Assembly: GCA_016780945.1 (NCBI GenBank)
Contig: JADHKY010000078.1
Span: 1 to 5,443, forward strand
Reading direction: 5' to 3'
Length of the DNA: 5,443 nucleotides
Origin: Aquiluna sp.
GTDB taxonomy: Bacteria; Actinomycetota; Actinomycetes; Actinomycetales; Microbacteriaceae
Position numbers and translations under genes: made by a program. Below the pieces are notes generated by a model that worked only from the letters and a program-made list of their open reading frames with translations, was not told the DNA's origin and ran no database searches. Positions 1 through 5,443 of the stretch are shown here, piece by piece. Numbering within the stretch: the first letter of the stretch is position 1; the number at the start of each line of letters is the position of its first letter.

Positions 1-45
1 GGCAATCGCAGCAACCTCTGGGGTGCCGGCAAACACGAGTCTCAT
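1..45 (-). CDS. fmt: Methionyl-tRNA formyltransferase, N-terminal fragment (runs off the left edge)
   Basis: Only the first 15 codons are inside the window, reading MRLVFAGTPEVAAIA. This is the typical opening of methionyl-tRNA formyltransferase: the first beta strand followed by the conserved FxGTPxFA-like turn of the Rossmann-type formyltransferase fold. The enzyme uses 10-formyltetrahydrofolate to formylate Met-tRNAfMet for translation initiation in the cytoplasm. The ATG at 45-43 overlaps the priA stop TGA (44-42) as ATGA, so translation is probably coupled to priA. No strong Shine-Dalgarno is seen; the nearest purine run is GAAGG, about 10 bases upstream. The priA-fmt order is common in bacteria and supports the call. 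The catalytic Asn-His-Asp residues and the C-terminal tRNA-binding domain lie outside the window and cannot be checked. Confidence 0.9.
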   Translation of the reverse strand, partial: MRLVFAGTPEVAAIA

Positions 46-1847
46 GAGTTCAGCGCCTTCATGTCGTCCATAACTATTTTGAGTCCCCTGCGATTACCTG
101 AAGCAGTTGTTCTTGCAGATGCTTTGATGGCAACTGCCCTCAGTCCCTGTGCAACATCCACTCCCTGAGAGTACTTGAACCTAATGAGCGCCTTTACACC
201 CGAGTTCTTTATTACCTCAGCTCCCGATTTGGTGGCAACGAGAAGCGCCTCTTCAAGAACTTTGGGTGTTGCCTCGAGTGACGCTATTCGCATGCTTGGG
301 GGCAGCTTCAAGGCCGAGGTTTCAGCGAGAGCAGACTTTGCTAATTCGATATGTTGCCAGAGCGCCAATGGCTGACCCAGGTGGCTTCCGAGGCCTTCAA
401 AGACAGCCCTGGCATTTGGCGAGAGCAGCTCCAGACTCTCGGTCCAGTCGCGCATCGCGAGCTGTTCCGCTGTCAGGTGCTGGGCGGCAAGCCAGATGTC
501 ACAGTCGAGAACTAACAATCCGGCATATCCGCTTGCAATCCTTGGTGCAGAACCGGGAGTAGCAACCACGATCGTGTTTGGCTTGTCGGAGACAGCGGGG
601 ACCTTCTCCGCGGTTGCCTCATAGATTGTCGAATTGGGGAAAGCCTTACCTATCTCGGCAACCGTTCGCTGGCTACCGGTCCTTCCTCTTCTGAGGTTGG
701 CCGAACCGCATGCCTGGCAAGCGGTGTGGAGTTTGCCACACACTCTGCACTCATAGCGGCCGCTAGTTGGTTCCCAAATGTATCCGCCACAATCGCAGCG
801 TTGTCGCTCTCCGCAGGATTGGCAATAGGCAGCTGCCGAGGAGCCCTTCCTTGGCATCACAACAAGCAGCGGACCTTTCTTGATCGACTCCTTTGCCATC
901 TCGAAGCTTGCCGATTCAAGTCGTAAGCCGGGCTCTGTGAAGGAGATCCTTGGAGGCGCACTGTCTTTAGGGTGCTCGGCGAGATAGCCAATATCTACAA
1001 GGCGCTGCACCTCCAGTGATCTGTATGGCGCGGCAAAGAGCAAGCTCACCTTGTCCCCGGCTCGCATAAGCGCGAGCTCTCTGGTGTGGGTATTGGGCGA
1101 ACCTTGCTCACGCCAGCTGTCGTCTAGATCATCGGCCATGCAGATCAGCCCGAGGTTGGCTACCGGTGCGTAGATCACACTGCGCGTGCCAACTACAACC
1201 GACGTGGCACCCAAAAGCGAATGGAAAACCTTGAACCTTTCCGATCTCTTTAGGTCCGGTGTCATAGCCACGGGCGTCAGGCCAGCCCGCTCGCACGCCC
1301 TAACAAGAGCTACGACGTCACTGATCTCGGGTACTAACAGCAGCACAGATTGGCCAAGTTCACTGGTTGATTTCGCAGCGCGCACAAATTCAGCCATCCA
1401 AGAGGGCAGTAGAACACCCTCCACAAGCTCTTGCCGTCCGCTTGCCAGTAAAGCCTGGCGGAGAGGTTTTGATGGCAGTTCTATGGGCAGAGTGGTGCTT
1501 GGTTCTGAAATTGCGGTCCTAGCCATGTGGTCCGGAATCGCTGCCGAGAGAATCTCACCTAGGGCTACACACTGCCTATTTGCCACATCTCTGGCAAATC
1601 CATAGATCTCTTTGGTCAACACAGGTCTATCACCGAGTATCTCAACCAGTGAGGACGTTGCATATTCGGAAGCTTCCAGGAGCTCAACGACAAAGCCTGT
1701 TTGCTTTGTCTTGGAGCGACCTATGAAGAAGCTCACGCGATGACCGACTTGAATTGACTCTGCTAACTCGCTCGGAATTACAAAATCAAACTGCCTGTCT
1801 AGCTGCAGCAGCTTGGATTCAGCAACTACCCGCGCGTAGCGAGCCAT
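42..1847 (-). CDS. priA: PriA-like primosomal protein N', actinobacterial type without helicase motifs
   Basis: 601 residues, against about 730 in E. coli PriA, which restarts stalled replication forks. Seen here: an N-terminal DNA-binding-like region (about 1-105, with LDRQFDFVIP near 16-25), then a decayed helicase core. The Walker A slot after GV (144-145) reads LLPSWMAE instead of TGSGKTEV. The Walker B slot (239-242) reads DDLD instead of DEEH. Still recognisable are LLVPEI (170-175), GTRSVIYAP (220-228) and a zinc-binding insert with eight cysteines (342, 345, 351, 353, 367, 370, 377, 380). One cysteine pair is CxC rather than the usual CxxC. Motif V is replaced by VVATPGSAPRIASGYAG. 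Loss of ATPase motifs is known for actinobacterial PriA, so the protein probably keeps a DNA-binding or loading role without unwinding DNA; that role is inference. The ATG directly follows the metK stop TAG with no gap, and only a weak GCGAGG lies upstream. The end overlaps fmt by ATGA. Confidence 0.93.
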   Translation of the reverse strand: MARYARVVAESKLLQLDRQFDFVIPSELAESIQVGHRVSFFIGRSKTKQTGFVVELLEASEYATSSLVEILGDRPVLTKEIYGFARDVANRQCVALGEILSAAIPDHMARTAISEPSTTLPIELPSKPLRQALLASGRQELVEGVLLPSWMAEFVRAAKSTSELGQSVLLLVPEISDVVALVRACERAGLTPVAMTPDLKRSERFKVFHSLLGATSVVVGTRSVIYAPVANLGLICMADDLDDSWREQGSPNTHTRELALMRAGDKVSLLFAAPYRSLEVQRLVDIGYLAEHPKDSAPPRISFTEPGLRLESASFEMAKESIKKGPLLVVMPRKGSSAAAYCQSCGERQRCDCGGYIWEPTSGRYECRVCGKLHTACQACGSANLRRGRTGSQRTVAEIGKAFPNSTIYEATAEKVPAVSDKPNTIVVATPGSAPRIASGYAGLLVLDCDIWLAAQHLTAEQLAMRDWTESLELLSPNARAVFEGLGSHLGQPLALWQHIELAKSALAETSALKLPPSMRIASLEATPKVLEEALLVATKSGAEVIKNSGVKALIRFKYSQGVDVAQGLRAVAIKASARTTASGNRRGLKIVMDDMKALNS

Positions 1848-3035
1848 CTAGCGACCCGCAGCCTCGCGAAGCGCACCCACGCGATCTGTCTTTTCCCAGC
1901 TGAACTCTGGTAACTCACGGCCAAAGTGACCGTAGGCAGATGTCTTAGAGAAAATTGGCCGTTTCAGATCGAGGTCACGAATGATTGCAGCTGGTCTCAG
2001 GTCGAATGTCTCCATCACAGCCTTTTGAATGCTCTCTACCTTTACCTTTTCGGTTCCGAAGCACTCCACAAAGACAGCCACCGGCTTGGCAACACCGATC
2101 GCATAGGCAACCTGTAGCTCCACCTTGTCTGCTAGACCGGCGGCAACCACGTTCTTTGCCACCCAGCGCATCGCATACGCAGCAGAGCGGTCCACCTTGG
2201 ATGGGTCCTTACCGCTGAAGGCGCCGCCTCCGTGGCGCGCCATGCCTCCGTAGGTGTCAACGATGATCTTCCTACCCGTGAGTCCGGCATCCCCTTGCGG
2301 TCCTCCGATTACGAAACGACCGGAAGGGTTGATGATGTAGCGGACATTTGAGGTATCCAACTTGCTCTCTGCCAACACGGGCGAAATGACCTTCTCCAAC
2401 ACGAGGTTGGCCAGATCGTCCTGGGTGACGTCTGGGTGGTGCTGTGTTGAGAGCACCACTGTGTTGATAGCAACCGGGATGTTACCGTCATAGTCAATGG
2501 ACACCTGAGTCTTGCCATCGGGCCGCAGAATGCCATTGTCTAGCTCACGCCTAACGCGGCTTAGGTTCTCTGCAATTCGATGAGATAGCAAAATTGGCGC
2601 AGGCATCAATGTGTCAGTCTCATTTGTTGCGTAGCCGAACATGATGCCCTGGTCGCCGGCACCTAGTTTGCTTATCTGGTCCTGTTCGCCGGCTCGCGAC
2701 TCGAGAGCATCGTCGACACCGCCAGCGATGTCTGGCGACTGAGCACCAATAGAGACAGATACACCGCAAGAATTGCCGTCAAAGCCAATATCTGAACTGG
2801 TGTAGCCAATGTCGAGGATTTTCTGCCTGACAAGCTGCGGAATCTCGACGTAGCTGGAGGTGGTAACTTCACCGGCAATGTGAACTAGACCGGTGGTAAC
2901 GAGGGTTTCCAAAGCCACTCGAGCCTCTGGATCCTGCTCCAGCATTGCGTCGAGAATAGTGTCGGAGATCTGATCGCAGATCTTGTCTGGGTGGCCTTCA
3001 GTGACCGATTCTGAGGTAAATGTTCGTAGCGTCAT
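1848..3035 (-). CDS. metK: S-adenosylmethionine synthetase (methionine adenosyltransferase)
   Basis: 395 residues, a full-length cytoplasmic enzyme that makes S-adenosylmethionine from methionine and ATP, releasing phosphate and pyrophosphate. It normally works as a tetramer with Mg2+ and K+. Visible motifs: GHPDK (14-18, with the catalytic His15 and metal ligand Asp17), the flexible active-site loop GAQSPDI (97-103), signature 1 GAGDQGIMFGYA (125-136), GLTGRKI (251-257), and signature 2 GGGAFSGKD (269-277), the P-loop-like segment that binds the triphosphate. No key residue is missing, so the enzyme should be active. The ATG start gives the family's usual N-terminus, MxxRxFTSESVTEGHPDK. It lies 22 bp after coaBC with no Shine-Dalgarno. 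There is no room for a SAM riboswitch in that gap, so control of this gene must act on the whole operon or through a short local promoter. The stop TAG abuts the priA ATG. Confidence 0.98.
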   Translation of the reverse strand: MTLRTFTSESVTEGHPDKICDQISDTILDAMLEQDPEARVALETLVTTGLVHIAGEVTTSSYVEIPQLVRQKILDIGYTSSDIGFDGNSCGVSVSIGAQSPDIAGGVDDALESRAGEQDQISKLGAGDQGIMFGYATNETDTLMPAPILLSHRIAENLSRVRRELDNGILRPDGKTQVSIDYDGNIPVAINTVVLSTQHHPDVTQDDLANLVLEKVISPVLAESKLDTSNVRYIINPSGRFVIGGPQGDAGLTGRKIIVDTYGGMARHGGGAFSGKDPSKVDRSAAYAMRWVAKNVVAAGLADKVELQVAYAIGVAKPVAVFVECFGTEKVKVESIQKAVMETFDLRPAAIIRDLDLKRPIFSKTSAYGHFGRELPEFSWEKTDRVGALREAAGR

Positions 3036-3057
3036 AGACGCAAAGTCTAGTAAGTCG
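3036..3057 (-). promoter_or_regulatory. coaBC-metK gap with possible -10 element for near-leaderless metK transcription
   Basis: This is the longest non-coding stretch of the window, 22 bp. On the minus strand it contains TAGACT (3049-3044), which fits the minimal TANNNT form of a -10 box and ends 8 bases before the metK ATG. A transcript starting about 7 bases downstream would begin almost at the start codon, as in the leaderless messages common in Actinobacteria. The absence of any Shine-Dalgarno in front of metK agrees with this. No convincing -35 hexamer sits at 16-18 bp spacing (GCGCAA at 17). A TANNNT match in 22 bp can arise by chance, so this is a weak candidate only. No stem-loop or terminator is seen in the gap. 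Confidence 0.22.
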
Positions 3058-4194
3058 CTAGGACAATTGCGCTGCCACGCGACTCATGATCTCTCGTGCT
3101 ACCTCGTCTTTAGTCCCAGAAATTTCAGCCTCTGTATCGGCTTCAACATATTGAACGACAGTGTCGCTACCTTCCAGTGAGCTAATGCTGTTTCCAATCA
3201 CTATCTTGGCTCCCTTGGTCTCCAGCTTGCTCCTGGAGGCATTTATGACGTCCTCTTCTTGGTCAACGAGGGCAAACCCCACTGCGAAGCTTTCGGGAAA
3301 CTGTTTTGTGTATGCGGCAAGAAGGTCTGGAGTTGAACTCAGCTTTAGTTCTGGAACTGTGGATCTAGAGAGCTTGCCTTTGCGAGGGTTGGTCACTTGA
3401 AAATCGCTCACTGCTGCTGCCATTACAAGCACGTCACTTGGCTCCTGTAGCGCAGCACTGAGGTCGGCAACGCTTTCAACGTGTGTCACATCCATTCCTT
3501 TGGGGGTCTGTGCGAGATTGCACGCAATCAAGCGAACCTTCGCGCCCAAGTCCCTTGCTGCCAGTGCCAGGGCAATGCCCGTCTTTCCCGATGAGCGGTT
3601 GCCGATAAACCTGACATCGTCGATGCGCTCTCTGGTTCCACCAGCTGTGACTGTCACGGTCTTGCCGGTCAAAGGGCTCGATGCAAAGAGAAACTCAATG
3701 ATGTCTTCGACCTCAGGGAGCCTGCCAGGGCCTGTGTCGTCGCCTGTTAGGCGGCCAGAGGCCGGTTCCATAACCCTTATCCCGCGAGAGCGCAGGGTCT
3801 CCACGTTTTCCATGGTCGCCTGGTTTTGCCACATCTCGGTGTGCATGGCTGGAACCACAACCACCTCAGCTGTTGATGCCAGGAGTGCATTTAGAAGAAG
3901 GTCATCAGCAATACCTGCTGCATAGCGCCCCAAGAATGCTGCAGTTGCAGGCGCAATAACTATTAGATCGGCCTCCTGGCCGAGTTGGACGTGCCTAACA
4001 CTTGCGACATCACCATAGAGATCTGAGTCAATGTTTTTGCCGCTGAGGGCTTCTAGGGTTGCCTCGCCTATGAAGCGAAGAGCATTCTGTGTGGGGAGTG
4101 CAGTAACCTCGTGGCCCAGCTCCGACATTGCCCGCAGCAGGCCAGCGGCCTTATAGGCAGCTATTCCGCCGGTGATGCCAAGCAGAATTCGCAA
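3058..4194 (-). CDS. coaBC: Bifunctional phosphopantothenoylcysteine decarboxylase / phosphopantothenate-cysteine ligase
   Basis: 378 residues, two coenzyme A synthesis steps in one protein. The CoaB domain joins 4'-phosphopantothenate to cysteine using CTP. The CoaC domain then decarboxylates the product with FMN. CoaC covers about 1-165: GITGGIAAYK (6-15, FMN-binding), His68 in RHVQLG (the expected catalytic His), APATAAFLG (81-89), and PAMHTEMW (115-122, the substrate clamp, with the Asn of PAMN replaced by His). The flap reads GRLTGDDTGPGR (147-158), so the classical ACG cysteine is Gly151. CoaB covers about 170-378: VTAGGTRERID (182-192), FIGNRSSGKTG (196-206, with Asn199), AAAVSDF (259-265) and STPDLL (287-292). 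The usual KxKK becomes KLSR (274-277). The start is TTG at 4194-4192; the only upstream in-frame codons are AAA and ACC before a stop, and this start gives the family N-terminus MRILLGITGG. It lies 9 bp after rpoZ without a clear ribosome-binding site, suggesting coupled translation. Confidence 0.97.
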   Translation of the reverse strand: MRILLGITGGIAAYKAAGLLRAMSELGHEVTALPTQNALRFIGEATLEALSGKNIDSDLYGDVASVRHVQLGQEADLIVIAPATAAFLGRYAAGIADDLLLNALLASTAEVVVVPAMHTEMWQNQATMENVETLRSRGIRVMEPASGRLTGDDTGPGRLPEVEDIIEFLFASSPLTGKTVTVTAGGTRERIDDVRFIGNRSSGKTGIALALAARDLGAKVRLIACNLAQTPKGMDVTHVESVADLSAALQEPSDVLVMAAAVSDFQVTNPRKGKLSRSTVPELKLSSTPDLLAAYTKQFPESFAVGFALVDQEEDVINASRSKLETKGAKIVIGNSISSLEGSDTVVQYVEADTEAEISGTKDEVAREIMSRVAAQLS

Positions 4195-4203
4195 TTTGGT
4201 CTA

Positions 4204-4452
4204 CTAGTCGGTCTTCTTTGTTAGCTTGCCCTGGTGGAGCTCGTGTAGGGCAATTGAAAGCGCCTTGTCGTCAATCGAAGAGTCGACAAGTGGACCTACG
4301 TAGTTGAAGAGCGATCCCTCGTGCAGCGCGGAGTAGTACTCGTTGATCTGGCGTGCTCGCTTGGATGCAAAGATCACTAGCTCGTAGTTGGAGCCGACCT
4401 TCTCTAGAAGCTCGTCAATTGGTGGGGCAATAATGCCTTCGGCCTGCGTCAT
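4204..4452 (-). CDS. rpoZ: DNA-directed RNA polymerase omega subunit
   Basis: 82 residues, the small omega subunit that clamps the beta' C-terminal region and helps assemble RNA polymerase. The family signature is strong: PPIDELLEKVGSNYELVIFA (10-29), then SKRARQINEYY (30-40), the most conserved part, then NYVGPLVDSS (50-59) and the C-terminal LSIALHELHQGK (65-76). It is shorter than the roughly 110-residue mycobacterial protein, mainly at the N-terminus. The N-terminus (MTQAEGIIAP) lacks the MAR motif that forms part of ppGpp site 1 in E. coli omega, so ppGpp sensing through omega is not expected; this is inferred from the known site. The ATG overlaps the gmk stop as ATGA, and a good Shine-Dalgarno precedes it. 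Two in-frame TAG codons end the gene in tandem (4206-4204 and 4203-4201). Confidence 0.97.
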   Translation of the reverse strand: MTQAEGIIAPPIDELLEKVGSNYELVIFASKRARQINEYYSALHEGSLFNYVGPLVDSSIDDKALSIALHELHQGKLTKKTD

Positions 4453-5000
4453 CTGTCTCCTCTAACTGTCCTAACGATTTCCTCTGCACATTCCGAGAGG
4501 TTGTCGTTGGTGACTTGGTGTTCAAACTCTCCCGCGGCAGCTATTTCCGAGCGGGCTGTAGCAAGTCTAGTTTGAATTTCTGATTCTGTCTCGGTCGCCC
4601 TATCTCGCAGCCTCCGCTCCAGTTCCTCCCACGATGGTGGGTGAACAAAAACTTGAATAGCCTCAGGCTCGTGCTCACGAATCTGTCTCGCGCCCTGAAG
4701 GTCGATTTCCAGAATCAGGTGCTTCCCTAAGGAGCTCGCTCTCTCCAATTCCGCTCTGGGAGTTCCGTAGAGGTGCTGGCCATGAACGGTGGCATGCTCG
4801 AGTAGCTGATCTCCAGAAATCATTTCCTCGAAGCTCTCGCGACTAACGAAGTGATAGTGAATACCATCTACCTCGTCCTGCCTCGGAGCTCTTGTGGTGG
4901 CAGAGACCGACAGCATGAAATCTTGGTGGTTTGCAAGGATCTGCTTCACGAGCGACCCCTTACCCACCCCTGCGGGACCAACTAAAACAACCAGGCTCAT
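4449..5000 (-). CDS. gmk: Guanylate kinase
   Basis: 183 residues, a P-loop kinase that transfers phosphate from ATP to GMP to give GDP, in the cytoplasm, for GTP and dGTP supply. Seen in order: Walker A GPAGVGKG (8-15); the GMP-binding segment SVSATTRAPRQDEVDG (31-46) followed by YHF (49-51); EHATVHGQHLYGTP (68-81, with Glu68 and Tyr78 of the GMP site); the Walker B-like LEIDLQGA (97-104); the arginine-rich lid RRLRDRATETESEIQTRL (129-146); and a late NDNL (165-168). All expected catalytic and binding parts are present and the length is normal. The ATG at 5000 overlaps the pyrF stop as ATGA. It gives a protein starting just before the first beta strand, without the N-terminal extension seen in some actinobacterial relatives. 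No good Shine-Dalgarno is seen, so coupling to pyrF is likely. The stop overlaps rpoZ. Confidence 0.98.
   Translation of the reverse strand: MSLVVLVGPAGVGKGSLVKQILANHQDFMLSVSATTRAPRQDEVDGIHYHFVSRESFEEMISGDQLLEHATVHGQHLYGTPRAELERASSLGKHLILEIDLQGARQIREHEPEAIQVFVHPPSWEELERRLRDRATETESEIQTRLATARSEIAAAGEFEHQVTNDNLSECAEEIVRTVRGDR
4457..4463 (-). promoter_or_regulatory. Strong Shine-Dalgarno of rpoZ
   Basis: On the minus strand the sequence AGAGGAG ends 4 bases before the rpoZ ATG (AGAGGAGACAGATG), inside the last codons of gmk. It is the only clear anti-16S match in front of any start in this window. It fixes the rpoZ start and suggests that omega is also initiated independently, besides coupling through the ATGA overlap. 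Confidence 0.75.
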
Positions 5001-5443
5001 AGCTGTGACTTTAGCTGCTCAATTGAGCGAATGATCTCGTGAGGGCCTGCTTCAGTTGCGGCTCGCGAAACGTTGCAGATGACCCTCTTGGCGCTCTGCC
5101 CAAAGATCTTCTCCACGTCCGCCAGCGAGGCCCCTTGATGCCCGAAGCCAGGTGCAAGTATCGGTATCCCAATGTCTGAAGCCAGAACTGCCTCCAGACC
5201 GAACTGCGAAAGGTCTTGGGTAGCTCCTATCACCACTCCGCAGCTGGGACCAAGCTTCTTAGCCTGCTCGACAACCTTGGCGGAAACCGTTACTTTGCCA
5301 ATCTTGGACGTTTGAAGTTGTTTAGCCTCAGGGTTTGAGGTGGAAGCTAAGACAAACAGCCCCGCGACTACGTCCTCCGAGTAGCCAAGAGTCTCGGAAA
5401 GGGAGGTAGGTCCAAGATAAGGAGACACGGTCAGGTCATCAAA
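4997..5443 (-). CDS. pyrF: Orotidine 5'-phosphate decarboxylase, mycobacterial type, C-terminal part (5' end outside)
   Basis: 148 codons plus the stop are visible, about half of a family of roughly 270-280 residues. The enzyme converts OMP to UMP, the last step of pyrimidine synthesis. The reading frame is open to the right edge (FDDLT before the first GTG). The family segment TVSPYLG spans that GTG at 5428, so the GTG is an internal valine and not a start. Type 2 (mycobacterial) motifs seen, numbered from the edge: TVSPYLG (5-11), FVLASTSNPEA (30-40), GVVIGAT (69-75), PILAPGFGHQGA (94-105) and NVSRAATEAGP (124-134), whose arginine is expected to bind the phosphate. The catalytic DxKxGD motif lies upstream, outside the window. 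In Actinobacteria the gene usually follows carAB, which cannot be checked here. The stop TGA overlaps the gmk ATG. Confidence 0.94.
   Translation of the reverse strand, partial: FDDLTVSPYLGPTSLSETLGYSEDVVAGLFVLASTSNPEAKQLQTSKIGKVTVSAKVVEQAKKLGPSCGVVIGATQDLSQFGLEAVLASDIGIPILAPGFGHQGASLADVEKIFGQSAKRVICNVSRAATEAGPHEIIRSIEQLKSQL

Noticed and set aside
1186..1605. 139-codon plus-strand open frame opposite priA
   Set aside because: It lies wholly within priA on the other strand, has no recognisable domain, has a serine/alanine/threonine/arginine-rich shadow composition and no ribosome-binding site.
2309..2878. Two minus-strand open frames inside metK in another frame (2309-2536 and 2672-2878)
   Set aside because: metK is intact across both in its own frame with all motifs, so these are out-of-frame shadows and not signs of a frameshift.
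3036..3057. SAM riboswitch or attenuator in front of metK
   Set aside because: The gap is only 22 bp, has no stem-loop and cannot hold an aptamer.
3500..3925. 141-codon plus-strand open frame opposite coaBC
   Set aside because: It is antisense to conserved CoaBC motifs. The composition reflects the reverse complement of a conserved gene, and no family resemblance is seen.
4195..4203. Transcription terminator or internal promoter between rpoZ and coaBC
   Set aside because: Nine bases with no inverted repeat or T-run; no sign of a transcript boundary.
4997..5428. pyrF starting at the GTG at 5428
   Set aside because: The frame stays open to the window edge, and the conserved TVSPYLG segment crosses this codon, so the gene is simply cut by the edge.

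Overview
The window is a tightly packed block of housekeeping genes, all on the minus strand. It reads right to left as pyrF (3' part), gmk, rpoZ, coaBC, metK, priA and the first 15 codons of fmt. This gene order is characteristic of Actinobacteria. Several protein details agree: a PriA without its helicase motifs, a CoaBC of the 'PAMHTEMW ... GRLTG' type, and a PyrF of the mycobacterial (type 2) kind. Base composition looks only slightly above 50% GC by eye, and almost no DNA is non-coding (31 bp in two gaps). My inference is a streamlined actinobacterium, perhaps a small-genome Microbacteriaceae of the freshwater Luna type. The genus assignment is not proven by this sequence.

Layout: pyrF (5443-4997, its 5' part lies beyond the window) overlaps gmk (5000-4449) by ATGA, and gmk overlaps rpoZ (4452-4204) by ATGA. 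After 9 bp comes coaBC (4194-3058) with a TTG start. After 22 bp comes metK (3035-1848). The metK stop codon directly abuts the priA start (1847-42), and priA overlaps fmt (45-1, continuing outside) by ATGA. The arrangement implies one polycistronic unit with translational coupling at most junctions. The only clear Shine-Dalgarno sequence is in front of rpoZ. The 22 bp before metK hold a weak candidate -10 element that might give a near-leaderless metK transcript.

Together the genes cover UMP synthesis (PyrF), GMP to GDP (Gmk), RNA polymerase assembly (omega), coenzyme A synthesis (CoaBC), S-adenosylmethionine synthesis (MetK), a PriA-like replication-restart factor, and formylation of initiator tRNA (Fmt). 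There is no mobile element, RNA gene, CRISPR array, riboswitch or phage gene, and no stretch above 300 bp lacks a gene. I see no previously undescribed system. The points worth a second look are the missing mihF between pyrF and gmk, the degenerate PriA, the altered CoaC and CoaB motifs, and the start-site oddities.
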